A DNA stretch of 64,000 nucleotides from Dipteris shenzhenensis (taxonomy: Eukaryota; Polypodiophyta; Polypodiopsida; Gleicheniales): assembly GCA_047967505.1 (NCBI GenBank), contig CM106541.1; one strand, given 5' to 3'. Position numbers and translations under genes: made by a program. Positions within the stretch are counted from its first letter, which is position 1; each line of letters begins with the position of its first letter. The notes beneath the pieces were generated by a model. It made no database searches. It was not told where the DNA came from and worked only from the letters and a program-made list of their open reading frames with translations. Shown here in pieces: positions 23,701-38,077 of the stretch.

Positions 23701-26700
23701 AACCGGTCGCGCAGGCCAGGCCTCTTGGCAGTGCCCAGCCCAGGTCGCCTGCCCCCCCCCTTCAGGTCGCCCCCCTCCCTTGCTTCAGGTTAGACAGTTT
23801 CAGGGCCCTCTTCGGGACGGTTTGCCTCGTGTTCTGGGGAGCTGTTATCCTGAGCTGTTTCCAGGCATTGGTGGAGCTATCTGCTTCAGCACTGAGCAAC
23901 CTGTTTGCATTCCACGCAGGCTGAAGATCAGAGCTTTCTTTACACAATTTTCTTTTTTGGGATTTACTGGTGGTTGGCTGTGAGTTCTTGGTGGGTATTT
24001 TCAGCAGAGGTAGCTCCTCCCCTTAGGACAACGTAAGCTGAGACAATGGAGGACACTAATGCCACTCCCGTCGCCAAACGTGAGGAGATTGAAGTCACAG
24101 TTTCTTTTCCTCCCGACATTGTGCAGATGATTGAGGTAGCAGAGGAGGGTTTTCGTTCGACTCACATCATTGGCTTTCTACCCGGTAGAGGCCAGCAGTT
24201 ATGTGATTGGGTGTACACCAGCATGGCCTCTTTGGGTGTCTCAATTACGGTTTTCCGATTGCTTAGCAGAGGGTACTTTTCTTTTGGCCTTCATTCTGCA
24301 GAGCAGGCTCAAAGAGTACTTATGAGCTCACCGATTCAGTTTCAGAGCAGAGTCATCCATTTGTGGCCTTGGCGGAAGCACTTTAGTTCTACTTCCCCTG
24401 GACCGCGAAAGGTCTCCCTTTCAGCTCTTCTGACTCCTAGACCTGACCCCAAGATGGTTGACAGAGATCTGCCCGTTGAGTTTTGGTCCTTTTTGGCTCG
24501 AGGGGTTTCCACACACTCCCTCACTAGATTGGAACTTCTCCCGGTATTTTGTCGACGGTCAGAGGAGGTAGAGGAGTACTTGGGATCTGTTACTCTATCC
24601 AGAGAGGGGCACATTCTTCGTTTCTCCACAGGCAGCTTTTGTTCTCGGGGGAGCGAAAGCTGGTCAGTTGAGCTACTTGACAGCGAGATTGATAGACAGC
24701 TTTTGAGCATGACTGAGTTTTCATCAGTTCACCGTATTGTCGGCTCGCAGATTCATTCTTGCCCTAGGACTCTTCGACCTGGCTTCGGAGGCAGGGCCTT
24801 TCTGTTTCTGTTCTTTGAGGTTCAGGGAGACTTGGATTTGCCGAGGATTGCTGGTTGGTTTGACTTTCAGCTCCTTTGTTCGCGCCAGAGTATTATTCCC
24901 TTGGATGGAGCCATTTTACATGAGTTGGGGCAGATTTGGAGCTTGATCAGAGACCGACTTTGGATTGCACTGTCAGAGAGAGTCATTTGTGCCGCTGCCA
25001 CTGGCATCCCCTCACTTCCATCCGATGTCTAGGCTATCCATCATTTCTTGGAACGTGAGAGGACTGAACGGCCGCAGATTTATTTCAGATGCAGATGGTC
25101 GTAGATCGGGAGTTCCTAGATTGCAGCTGCTTAGGGACTCCCTTCGATTTATTTCCTCAGGGTCCCCTCCAGACATTGTGCTTATCCAGGAGCATAAGCT
25201 CTCTCAGGACAGGAGTGACAGATGCAGATCCTTACTCAGAGGACAGAACCGGACATATTGGAGCCCAACGGATGGTACGAGGGGAGGAGTCTGTATCTCA
25301 GTTTCAGCTAGGTGGGCCCCAGATATCACCCAAGAGGGTACACTAGTGGAGAGCAGGGCATGCTATGTTATTCTTCAGATTGAGAGCACAGTAGTTGGTG
25401 TTCTCAATGTGTACGCTCCCACGGATCTAGCCCGCAGATGTGCATTTTGGAGACAGCTCAGAGAGTCCCTTCCTCAGGCAGACACCTGGAGTGTTGGAGG
25501 AGATTTCAACATGGTTGGATTCTTTGAAGACAAGTCGGGCCAGACAGAGGGTGGACTTATGATAGGGAGAGAGTGGAGTGGGATAGTTTTGTTTTGCATG
25601 CCGGACTTCATGATGCAGCTCAATTGGACGACTTTCGTCACTTGGCTGATAGTCTTCAGTTCTCTTGGTTGGGGGTTTTCCATGGCTCTCTCTCTTTGGC
25701 TAGGCTTGACAGGTTTTATATTGGCCATTGAAGCCAGGCCAGAGGACGACAGATTAGGATCCGCGTGGGTTATGTTTTATTTGACCATGCTCCAGTCCTA
25801 ATACAGATTCTCCCTACCTCTCGATTGGAGAGCACAGGCTTTGTGAGAGTTCCGAACTTTGTTTTTCAGGACACAGAGTTCGTGGAACGGTTGAGAGAGG
25901 CTTGGTTGACAGAGGACACTCCTGAGGATCAGGGCTGGTTGATGTGGGTAGAGGGGGCTTTGGCTAGAGTCAGCATGGCCTGCCAGTTGAGGGAAAAAGA
26001 GAAGGAAAAGCTCATAATCAGAGATCGGAACGCAAGAGCGGAGGTATCCAGACTTCAGAGATTGATTCAGAGCTTTCCTCATTCTCTTTTCATTAGAGGG
26101 CAGCTTTCAAAGGCTCAAGAGAGACTAGAGGAGATTCAGGGAAGGAGGGCCCAGTTCAGGTTTTACTCCCAGCAGACCTGCTGGATCCAGAAGGGGGATA
26201 GATGCTCTAGAAAGTTCTTCAGGGCAGTGGGTCAGAGATACTCTTCGGACAGTCTTCGTAGACTTGTGCATGAGGCCGGGTCTCTTCAGACGGATCCTCA
26301 TCGACTTGTTGAGATCACTTCTGATTTCTATTCCACTCTGTACACCGCTGATCCAGTCACCGAGGAGATGATCAGAGCCAGAGAGGAGATTTGGAGTCAT
26401 GTCCCCCAGATGGTCTCAGACAGGATGAGTCATGTTTTGGATAGCCCGCTATCACTCTTGGAGATCACAGATGCGTTACATGAGCTGCCCAGAGACAGAT
26501 GCCCGGGGGAGGACGGTCTGTCGTCCCTCCTTTTTAGAGCTGTCTGGGATACGATTGGGCCTCATCTACTTTTGCCTTTTCAGTGGCTCTCGATACAGGA
26601 TCTTTGGGTGAGGCATTATGCACAGGTATGATTTGTCTCATCCCGAAAGGGGAGACAAGACAGTCCTACGTAAGTGGAGACCCATCACACTTTTAGGGAG

Positions 26701-29700
26701 AGCCTACAAGATTCTAGCGAAGACCTTGGCCCTTCGTTTAAAGCCTATGCTGCTAGATATCATCAGAGCTACTTAGACATGATTTGTCCAAGATAGGAGT
26801 ATCTTGGATAATATCTTCACTTTTTGAGAGGCCACTCACTGGGCGAAGGAGAGTCAGTAGGAGATTGCAGTTCTTCTTCTCAATTTTGAGAAGGCTTATG
26901 ACAGGGTGGACTGGGGTTTCTTGGAGGGCACTATGAGGAGGCTAGGCTTCAGTGATAGATGGATTTTATGGGTCTCCTCACTTTACTCTCACTCTTCTAG
27001 CAGGATGGTGGTCTGTGGAGGCAGAGGACCGGCTTTTCAGCTATCCAGATCTGTACGAGAGGGATGCCCGCTTGCACCTTACCTTTTCCTTTTCGTAGCG
27101 GAGGCTATGGGATACTTCATGCAGGCTACCAGACATGGCACTTTGGGCCTGCATCTGCCTATACGGCGGGAGCAGGAGCTTCTGGACACTGAGTTTGCTG
27201 ATGATACGGCACTGACAGTCAGAGGAGATGCATATAGTCTTGCTACTGCTGCAGATGCAATTGACAAGTTCTGCCTAGCCTCAGGGGGACTATTCAAGTG
27301 GAACAAATCAAAAGGCATATGGACTGGAGCTCAGCAGGATACCCCAGCATGGGGAGGAGACAGAGGCTTTGTATGGATACCTAGAGGCACCTCTACGAGA
27401 TATCTAGGCTTTCAGGTTGGCATTGAGGTGTCCTCGACGCAACAGTTTGCCCCAGTTCTTGAGAGTATCCGGAGAAAGCTAGCCTACTGGAGTACGGCTA
27501 GAATCTCTTTGGCCGAAAGAGCGCTGGTACTCAACCAGGTTCTACTAGCGACTATGTGGTATGTTGCGTCATGTTGGTGCTTTCATGCTGACTCGATTCG
27601 TCAGGGGAGGAGATTGCTTCGGAACTTTCTGTGGAGTGTTGGTGATGGTTCTGAGGACACTAGGGCTAGAGTTTCATGGGATACTATCACTTTACCTTTC
27701 TCGCAGGGAGGACTTGGGGTTCTTGATCCGGAGATGCAGAGCAGAGCCCTTTTAGTCAAACTTCTTGTTAGAGGTTTGACTCCAGGAGATCAGCCATGGA
27801 AACAGTTCTTGCTGCATGGGATTCACCAGTGCACCCCCTGAGCAGCAGGTCAGTGGGCAGGTAGAGTCAGTTGGATCTTCCTGACGGACCAGCATTCTCC
27901 TGACGGACCAGCATTCTCAGCCTTCTTCACTACTTGTGAAACGGCTTGTTCAAATTTGGGATCATTTTCGACAACACCTCATCAGAGCAGTTCCCTCCTC
28001 CAGAGAGGAAATTGCCCGACAGCCACTGTACCGTAACCCCCTAGTTCGGTACCAGGGATCTTCTCTTGGTACAGAACTTAGGACTCCCTTGGCCAGATGG
28101 CATGCTCAGGGGGTTGTGATAGTTGGAGATTGGTTCAGGGAAGGTGTGGAGATGTCAGAGGAGGTGATCAGAGATAGACATGGACCACTTGGACAGATTG
28201 CTGCTACCAGATTACGGACATCTTAACAGCCAAGACCCTCATTCAAGTATACATTTCAGAGACACTCTCTCTGGGCTTCATGGTGTCTGTGGACAACTCT
28301 TGGACAACCATGTGTTCAAACTTAGTTTGCAAGAATCCTCCCTTAGATCTGTCCGCGTTCGGAAATGATCCGGGGCAAATTGATTGTACTATACATCCAC
28401 TGCGTCCTCCAAGGGTAGTGGAAAAATGTGTAGAAAGGCATGCTCGTTCTCCACACCTTTAGCTTTACATGCTGTAAGGAATTCCCTTACATGAGCTTCC
28501 GCATCCTCATGGAGTTGGCCGTTGAACTTTTGAGTTTTCACATGGACTTTGCTGAGTAATTCAAAAAGTCTATCTCTCTCTCTCTAGGATTGAGAACTGC
28601 CATGGCTGATGTAACGCCCCTACCTACTCTAGCGCCTAAAGGAACTGCAAGAGTGGAAGGGCCTCTTGATTGAGCAAGAGTAAGTGTGGGGGCCATGGAG
28701 ACATTGTGAGGAGAGGTTGAAGAGATAGCACCTCCTGGAGAGGACCACAATATTGAAGTCACTATTGATGTAGCCATAGAGGAAGTGACTTAAGGTGCTG
28801 AAGGCACTATTGTTGCAAAAGCAAATGGTGAGAACATAGAAGATGTGGGAGTCAACGATAATGCAAGTGTAGGCTATCATCTTCTGGTCGTATTGATGCC
28901 CTCTGGGCCTTGGTATGTGCCATGTAGCTTTAATTATTGGCACTTAGGTCACCTAGTACTTTTAGTGTCTTATGACACCTAGTACTAGTGGTACCACTAG
29001 GACACTCTGTCCTAGGGTTCCCTTTTTTTTGTACTTTGTACTCTCTTTCTCTAGTTGTTGATGTGACGGCTTTCAGCATTTTGCTCCACATTTGTATCTT
29101 CTTCCACTTCCTTGAGCATACAGTGGTATCAGAGCGGGTTGTTTGATTCTGGCACAAGCATTGGCATTGCACTTGCTTCCCAAAGTGTGTGCCATCGTGC
29201 TACCAGCTTCGATTTGCACAAGCCTCAACGTCGCTACTTTTGTAATCAACCATGCAGGTAGCCATCCGTACGCTGCACTCTACTCTGAGGCGTCATCACG
29301 TACCATCCGTGCACGTGCGTACCTGCATCGTTTCGCACAACGTACAAATCACTTGTTCATCTGTCGTACAATCAACTGCACGTCGTCCTTACATTTGTCG
29401 TACATCCCGTTCAAGACCGTGCGATCCTGCGCAATACGTACTTTCTGATCTGCAAATTCTCTTTGGAGGGTTTTGTGTCACATTTGCAAGTTTTTGCAGT
29501 GACATTTGCTCCTCTGGTCTCAATTTGGGGCTTTTGAAGTAGATGCCCTTTGTTGGCTCAATTTCATCTCCGAAATTTGGGCTTTTGAGTGATTTGACGT
29601 CAGATTGCCAATTTGCAATACTTTTTAGGGCTTTTTCTCAATCTTCCCTTTTTTGTTGCAATTTGCCCTTTAGAAATTGGGGATTTTCACATTGGGCTTC

Positions 29701-32700
29701 AATTAGGCTTTTGATACATTTGTAGACACTTTTCCACTCAGTTTGATTCAGATTACAGGTTATTCTCATATTTGCAGGTTATTTTGCCACATTTGCTCAA
29801 ATAGCAGTGAAACTTACCTGCTTTGATCTGAAATCGGCAGTTTTCAGTGAAATTGACAAGAAATTGCAGGACATTTGGTCACATTTGCAAAGTTGCAGCT
29901 TAATTTGGGGCTTTTCCACATTTGTCCTCTTTTTGGCCATTTTGCCCTTTCAGATTGTGGGGCTTTTGCCTTAGCTTCTATTTGCAGTGATCTTCCTTTG
30001 ATTCAGCTCTCATTTGGTCACATTTGCAGTTGAAAGCCTTGAGGCTATTTTTTGCATCACTTGGTCAGTGCACTTTTACTTGTGCTTTTTACTAATGGCT
30101 GGCAACAATGGTGATTTGTTTGGCGTTCTCCGTGAAGCCAACTATCCTATATGGTTCTACCTCATGAAGCATATTCTAGTTGCAAGAAACTTTTGGAATA
30201 TTGTTTATGTATTGATTTGAGGCCAGCCAATGCTCAAGTGGCTGCCTCTACTGCTGGCACTCCTCTAGGGGGGAATCCTCCTGACTCTTCTTCTTCTAGT
30301 ACTCTTGTCACTACTACTACTTGGGACCAAATCAGATGGGATTCCAGAGATGCAAATGCATACTCATGTATTGCTTTATCATGCAAGAGAATCATTATTC
30401 CACGCATCCCGTAATGCAGGACAACAAAGGATGCTTGGGATAAGCTAGCTTCTCTTTATCAGGTTCACAATGAGGCACGGGTTGCATATTTGAGAAGACA
30501 ATTGTAGGAACTCAGCATGCAGGAAAGTGACTCAATGGATGCATATTTAACAAAGGTCAAGAACCTCATGGAGCAACTTGCAAATATTGATGAAGTGGTG
30601 CCTAATTCTCAACTCGTTAGCACTACATTGAACGGACTGCCAGACACATATCAAGGGTTTGCTACAACCCTTAGACTTGTAGCCAATGGAAATCCTGATC
30701 ACTACTCATTTGATCAGTTAGTCACTTTGCTTTTGCAGAAAGAGCAAGTCATGCTAATAGGCAAGCTACTATTCCTGATCATGCATTTGCTTCACAGCAG
30801 AAAGGAAAAGGCAAGGCTTCCAATCCTATGGGCAAGCCTAAATATGTGCTTAATAGTGGCAATTCCTCCAATGTATCTCAAAATACAGCAAATAAGTCCA
30901 AGAAGAAAAGATGCGACTATTGTCGCAAGCCAGGGCATGAAATTTCAGATGCATCAAGCGCATTGCTTTGGAGAAGAAGACAGCATGATTGACAGTAAAT
31001 GCCTCACATGCAATTGAATCCCATGAGCCAGCAGATGCCTCACATGCACATGCTCTCTAGGATGATTGGGGATGGGCTGTCCATTACTCTTTTGATCCCT
31101 CCTAAGTTGATGCATTCTTTTCTACTAATGATGCTCAATCTTGGTATTTTGATAGAGATGCTTCCAAGCACGAAACCTCTTGCAAATAGTTGTTTCATTC
31201 CTTGGCTAATGCACCTCGAGGGGGGACTGTCACATGTGCTAATAATGCTTCCTATGGTAAAAGGAATTGGAGAGAAGTTGTAACACATTCTCTTTCTACA
31301 TGTAGAACTCGCATATAGAAGTTGTAACACATTCTCTTTCTACATGTAGAACTCGCATATAGAAGTTGTAACACATTCTCTTGCAGCTCACATCCATTTC
31401 AAGCCATCCTGTCACTTTGACAAATGTTCTCTTTGTGCCTGGAATTCAACTTGATTTCAATTTCAGCAATTGCCACTTCAGGTTTCAGAGTGATATTTGA
31501 TGGATACAGATGCCTAGTATATGATCTTCGTCATGACAATGCCATAGTTCTCACTGGCACTTTGCAAAAGGGGCTTTATCACCATGATTATCACTCAGCT
31601 GCACTTTCTATTGAAGCATCTCTATTTTAGATTCACAGCTTGCTGAAACTCATCTTTGGCATGAGAGAATGGGTCATCTAAATTATAGAGCTCTTGCCAA
31701 GTTACATTCACAGGGCATGGCAAATGATGTACCTCAAACTCACACAGTTTCCAAACATGTGTGTGAGGGTTGTCTTTTGGGTAAGATGCATAAAGATTGT
31801 CCAAAATTCTCACAAAGGAAATTGCAGCTAGTGCACAGTGATGTATGTGGCCCAATGAGGACAAATGCCATTGGAGTACAAATATTTCATGACTCTAATT
31901 GATGACTTCACAAGATATTGCTGGTTATATGCTTTAAAAGCCAAAACTGAAGTGTTCTCATGCTTTCAGAGGTGGCTGAACATGGTTGAAAATGAATCAG
32001 GATGCAAGCTTGTCACCCTCGACACAGATAGGGGGGGAGAGTATATGTCAAAGGAGTTTGATGCATTTTTGTCTTCACGGGGCATTGTTCACTCATGCGC
32101 TACTCCTTACACTCCTCAGCATAATCCTGTTCCTGAAAGAAAGAACAGGTCCACTATGGAGATGGCCAGATGCATGCTTAAGGCCAAGTCCTTACCCAAT
32201 AAATTTTGGCTTGATGCAGTGATGTGTGCCAACTATCTGCTGAATAGATCACCTACAAGGGCATTGAGGACTGTTACACCTTATGAAGCATGGAAAGGTA
32301 GGAAGCCTTCACTTTCACACATGAGAGTTTTTGGGTCTCTTGCATATGTACATGTACCATCTCAGCTGAGACATAAGCTTGATGATAAGGCAATCAAATG
32401 CATATTTATTGGTTACATCCAGGAGAGCAAAGGGTATCGGTTGTACCAACCAAATGCTGGAAAGATTATTATCAGTAGAGATGTAATCTTTGCTGAACAT
32501 TCAGCTTCTCCTCTTGTGGACTGCAAAGCAAAGTGAGAAGTTGACATGTTTGATGCCTTTGACTCTTGGTTACCTCTTCTTCCCTCAAGGGGGGATTTTG
32601 ACCAGCAACATGAGCCTCCTGCAGGCCCTCCAACAAGCAATGATCAGCCAGCAACATGAGCCTCCTGCAGACCCTCCAACAAGCAATGATCAGGCAGCAA

Positions 32701-35700
32701 CACATGCTGATTTGTAGGTTCCTCTTCCAGCACAAAATAATCCCAATATTCATGATGCAGTGGTTAAAAAGGAAATCTGATGGCAGCATAGATCGACACA
32801 AAGCCCGTCTTGTTGCAAAAGGGTATGCCCAACAACAAGGCATTGACTTTGAGGAGACCTTTGCTCCCACTTCCTGGATTACGACTATCAGATGTGTCGT
32901 TGCCATTGCAGCCCATCACCATTGGCAAGTGCACCAGCTTGACATCAAGACTGCCTTTCTTCATGGGGATCTGCAGGAAGAAGTTTATGTGACACAACCT
33001 CTTGGCTTTGAGGTTGTTGGCTTTGAAAACAAGGTATGTTGGCTGAGAAAAGCCCTTTATGGTTTGAAGCAGGCACCCAGGGCATGGTATGCCAAAATTC
33101 ATGCACACTTACTGTCCCTTGGTTTTCAGAATAGCCCAATAGAGCCCACTCTTTATGTCCGTGGGAGTGGATCTGAATTTCTAGTGCTGATTTTATATGT
33201 GGATGACATGCTGATCACTGGCCCTGATACTCACCATATTGCAGGTTTCAAGGCTGATTTGTAGCAAGCTTTTGAAATGTCAGACATGGGACAGCTGCAC
33301 TATTATTTGGGCTCATGTTGAGGGGGGTATTATGATAACGGAGTCCAAGTATATTGGACAGCTCCTTGATCGTTTCTAGTTTGAGGATTGCAAGCCAATC
33401 TCTACTCGAGTGGACCCTGGCTTCAAATTTTCAGCTCATGATGGGAGCTCACCATGTGATATCACTCTTTACTAGCAGGCTGTTGGATGTCTCATTTACT
33501 TGTGCCACACGAGACCTGACGTACAGTATGCAGTATCCCAACTCAGCAGGTTCATGCACATGCCTAGTTCACAACATTGGCAGGCAGTGAAGAGAGTCTT
33601 CAGATATCTTAGAGGCACTCAAGATTTAGCCCTCTTCTTTGGTGATCAGGGTTCACTTACCATGCATCTCACACAGATAGTGATTGGGCAAGTTGTTCCG
33701 ACACTAGAGTGTCACATACCGGCAACTGTTTCTTGCTTGGCAGTTCATGTATCTCTCGGCTCAGCAAGAAGCAACCAACAGTTGCCACATCAAGCTGTGA
33801 GGCTGAGTACAGGGCAGACTTCACCGCTACATTAGAGTGTGTCTGGCTTCGACAGTTACTCACAGATCTTGGTATCCGCCAGACATCCTCCACTATGATC
33901 TACACTGACAACCAGAGTGCTTTGGCCATTGCGCGTAATCCAATGTTTCATGCACGTACCAAGCACATTGAGGTTTACTATCATTATGTTCGAGAGCGGT
34001 GGGAAGAGGCGGAACTATGACGGTGCCAGAGTCAGGAGGGGAGTGCACAAAACAAGCTGAGTATGGCTGTATGGAACTGTAATGGTACCCTTTGGTTCGA
34101 CCCAGGTGGCTTCTCGGAGACATACACAGGCAGAGACATCATCTTCTACACTAAGACACATGAGAGCCCAGAGAGAGGGCTGCCCACGGTGACATGGTAC
34201 ATTTGGGAGTCTGTTCATAGGAGAGAAATGAGGAGAGAGAGTGGAGTACGAGGCTCTGGAGGTGTAGCTGTCATTTTCAAAACACACTTGAGACCACTCA
34301 TATCTATAGTACAGAGAGAGGAACATGCACGTCACATGTGGATGCGAGTGCAGCTACTAGATGCCCGACCGATCTTCATTGCAGTATGCTATTTCCCTCC
34401 ACACACGTCATCATATGCCTATGATGTCACTACAGAGGGGCACAGTCCTTATGAGACGATACATGATGATATCATAGAGTTCCCTAGAGAGGGAGACACC
34501 CTCCATCTGGGGGATTTCAATGCAAGGACGAGGGATAAGCAAGTGGGCTTACTTGACTTCACATATGAGAGAGACCCCCACATGATGCTAGAGTTAGATG
34601 CAGCGGAACTTGGGATTCGGAGACTTTCGGCAGATACTTCACATGTGACAGCATACGGGTGACACCTGCTTGAGTTGGGCGTTGTCCACGACCTCATCAT
34701 CTACAATGGCCTTTGAAGATGGCCATCATTTGTGGGATTCACAGGCTTCCCACATGGAGGTAGGACTAGCACAGTGGATTATCTACTGGGCCCATTGGCT
34801 TTTGTCTCACGGATACATGACCTCACCATACCCCCCCCCCTCTCCCACCACTTAGAGCCGACCACTCATATTTGGCCTTCGATGTTCTTGCTCCTACACC
34901 AGGCACAGGGAGAGTTCCTACCGCTACCCGGACCTAGACCCACTTTGACCGTGCCCTTGATCGAGTGTATGTGTGTCACTTAGCTAGAGAGCTTCTGGCC
35001 TTAGTGGAGGCTGATTTAGACCTTGCCCATGCCTCAGCTACCCTTGTCAGAGTGACACAGGATGCTGCCACCAGATCCTTTCCTACGACCCGATCTTCAC
35101 GGGTACGAGGTGGGAAGATGCCTCAAAACCCCTTGTTTGACGATGAATGCAGAGAGATGCGAGCCCACCTTACACGAGAGGGAGCCTTGGGTCAGTTGAC
35201 GTTACATGAGGCACACAGGATCTTTCAGTGGTTGACATGCCGCAAGAGACGAGCCTTCCTCACACATAGGATGGATGAGATCATTAGATCATTTCGCGGA
35301 GGAGACCCAACCACAGGGTGGGGATTCCTCTTGGAGGGGAAGCCACCCATCCCCATCACGGATCCGGGCGTGTGGCACACTTATGCATGCTCCTTATATA
35401 ATGTCTCGAGGCAGGCACCGGCAGACATGTCCTCTATGCCCAGGCCCACTACCTGTCATCTATTCACTACGTAGAATGTGCGGGCTGCACTTCGTCGACT
35501 CCACAACTAGAAAGCACAGGATCACGAAGGCCTTCGGACATAGCACTTCGCACATCGGCAAGAGGTCTAGCACCAATCCTTGCACATATGTTTAACCTTG
35601 CAGTTTGTCACGGCTTCCAACCAGCATGGGGCATCACTACTATTGTACCGATACACAAAGCAGGAGACCTCATGGACACTAGGAACTATCGCACCCTCAT

Positions 35701-38044
35701 GATTGGCCACACACTGGCCAAGATCTATGGATCGGTACAAGAGAGAGAGATTAGCAATCATACAGAGGCACGAGGGCAGCGAGCACTAGGGCAGGCATGA
35801 TTCAGGAGGCAGCACTCTACTGTAGACCACATCTTCACTCTGAGGGCTATCATTGAGGAGGCGAGGTCCAGACATTAGAGAGTCTACACATGCTTCGTAG
35901 ACTTTCGAAAAGCCTTCGACACTGTTCCACGATCCCACATGATCAGGAGACTAGAGGAGATGCAGATCCCAGAGATGCTGATTTGGGGTGTGATGAGCTT
36001 ATATGAGTTAGTCAGAGGTAGGGTCCGTGCTGCCCCAGGCGGTCTATCGGATTGGGTGGAGAGCACCATTGGGGTGAAGCAGGGCTGCCCTCTCTCACCG
36101 ACTCTCTTTGGACTCTACATTGACGAGATCGCATCTTTCATAGATCGGCTAGGTGGCGAGGGCTCATTATTAGGGGATCTCCTCATAAAGATATTGTTAT
36201 ATGTCGGTGATATAGTCCTTATATCGTCTTCAGCGGAGGGGTTGCAGAGAGATTTGGAGGCATTAGAGGTGTTTTGTAGAGAGAGAGATCTGACGGTCAA
36301 CCTTGGGAAAACTAAGGTTATCATCTTTAACACCTCACGAGCAATGACTAACCGACTTACTTTCACCTATCGTGGTGAACTAGTGGAGATAGTGCAGTCA
36401 TACACATATTTGGGAGCAGTCTTCACAGGACCCATCTTCACGATGAAACATGCAGCCCAAGCACGACTCACACGAGGGCGTAGTGCTTTGGCTAGACTAG
36501 AGCGGCAGTGTTTCCAGGCGCACTTCCAGGATCCACCGACAAAGGGCTAGCTTTTCGATACACTAGTGCGGCCGACTGTCATGTATGCAGCACCTTTTTG
36601 GGGGTGCGATCTTCTGAGGACAGATTGGAGGAGCTTCAAGTGGCTATAGGGGACAATGGGATCCAAGATGATGATCCGATGTAAGCCCTCAGTTCCACAT
36701 GAGATAGTACAGGCAGAGTTCGCCATGACACCTCTCCAGGTTGATGCCATCTTTCAGGCAGTGACTTTCATCCATAGAGTTTGAGACTTACCCCATTGGA
36801 GACTTCCTAGGTTGGCCCTAGAGTCATCCAGACGACTCGCAGAGAGTGGGGCAGACACATGGTATGCACACATATCTACATGGCTTGCCAAGCACAGTAT
36901 CCAGATGGACAGGCTTCCCCCCTTTGAGTACAGCATGGATGCACCTCCTGAGTCGATCCCGCGAGATGAGATCAACCGTATCATATGGTTAGACCTCCTC
37001 CAGCTTCACACATCCCGGACTTGGGGGGGGGACCAAGAGCTTCCCACCAAGACCTAGTTTTATCGTGACCACTTCCTAAGAGTATCAGAGGAGGGATTCA
37101 TTATCAGACCCCAGTATCTCGAGGATAGAGGAGTATCTCATGCACTGAGGATTGCCATTGGTCGGATGCGGATTTCATCCCATCAGCTAAGGATTGAGAC
37201 AGGAAGAGCAACGGGTATACCTTGAGAGCAGCGGGTCTGGACTATGTACGCTGGGGGTGGTTGAGACAGAGGAGCATTTTCTTTGTGTTTGCCCAACCTA
37301 CTACGAGATTCGGGGACGCTACCACTGTCTCTACCTAGAGGGGAGTGGCTTCGGTCCTTTGTCACGATTGATCCATTTCCATGACTAGGTCTGTATCGGG
37401 CTTTATCTGATGGAGATGCGGCGACACAGGGAGACGCTTCTACAACAGATCAGCAGGGGATGGTCAGACCACTACAGGACATCGAGGGTGATCGGGCATA
37501 GCCGCACGTCACAGACTTCGATATATTTGAGTCAGCCCCCCGACATAGTGGAGTGGAGGAAGAGGAGCTAGCCAATATGAGAGCAGTCTGGATGAGCAGC
37601 CGGCACAATACCATCGAGAGAGGGGTGCAGAGGCTACATGTGCGACAAAAAGCCCCGAGAGTACACTCTATTGAGGTCCGACCTATCATAGCTTTCCTCA
37701 GCGGAGACCGACAGAGACGAGGGGTCACTCTAGACATAGCCCAGAGAGTCCAGAGAGCGAGAAGACCACGCCCCCCATCGCAACATGAGACAGCTCGACA
37801 GACGCAGATACGAGACATTTTTGCAGCCCACCAGAGAGCCATCATTGTACCAGGCTTCGGTTTCGTCCCAACGCCTGGATAGATTGATTGATATGATTAT
37901 GATTCTGTTAGCATAGACTAGTACTCAGTAGTACTCAACAAGGGTCCTAGCGTACCCTTTGCTTCAGCCCATTGAGGCTTGTATGAGTTCGTTTTTCTAT
38001 GCTCTTTGTCCCATAGCCCGCGAGGTCTCTCGTGGACGTTAATA

Positions 38045-38077
<33 letters not shown>

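Larger units (their letters stand above)
23490..28240 (+). mobile_element. LINE-B, longest copy, ORF1 plus most of ORF2
   Basis: A GC-rich repetitive 5' region (23490-23790) precedes ORF1 (24046-25032) and ORF2 (25025-28226, broken). The 3' part with the zinc-ribbon region and 3' UTR, present in the fragments at 2298, 51256, 57430 and 58600, is absent; homology stops near 28230. The element sits between two segments of - strand gag-like sequence, which may once have been continuous. Confidence 0.85.
28906..34012 (+). mobile_element. Copia-3: Ty1/copia element lacking its 3' end
   Basis: A 5' LTR end (CA at 29122) and PBS (29124-29138) are followed by a leader with GTAC-rich and GGGGCTTT-repeat zones, gag, protease, integrase, RT and RNase H. 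RNase H breaks off after YHYVRERWEE at about 34012, where LINE-A copy 2 begins. No 3' LTR was found. The 5' edge of the LTR is not exact (28906-28960). Confidence 0.88.

Noticed and set aside
23405-23983. 192-codon and 161-codon Arg/Pro-rich frames before LINE-B ORF1
   Set aside because: GC-rich repeats leave all frames open; ORF1 has its own well-placed start at 24046.
31277-31381. CRISPR-like array
   Set aside because: The units are direct tandem copies without spacers, inside a plant copia element.
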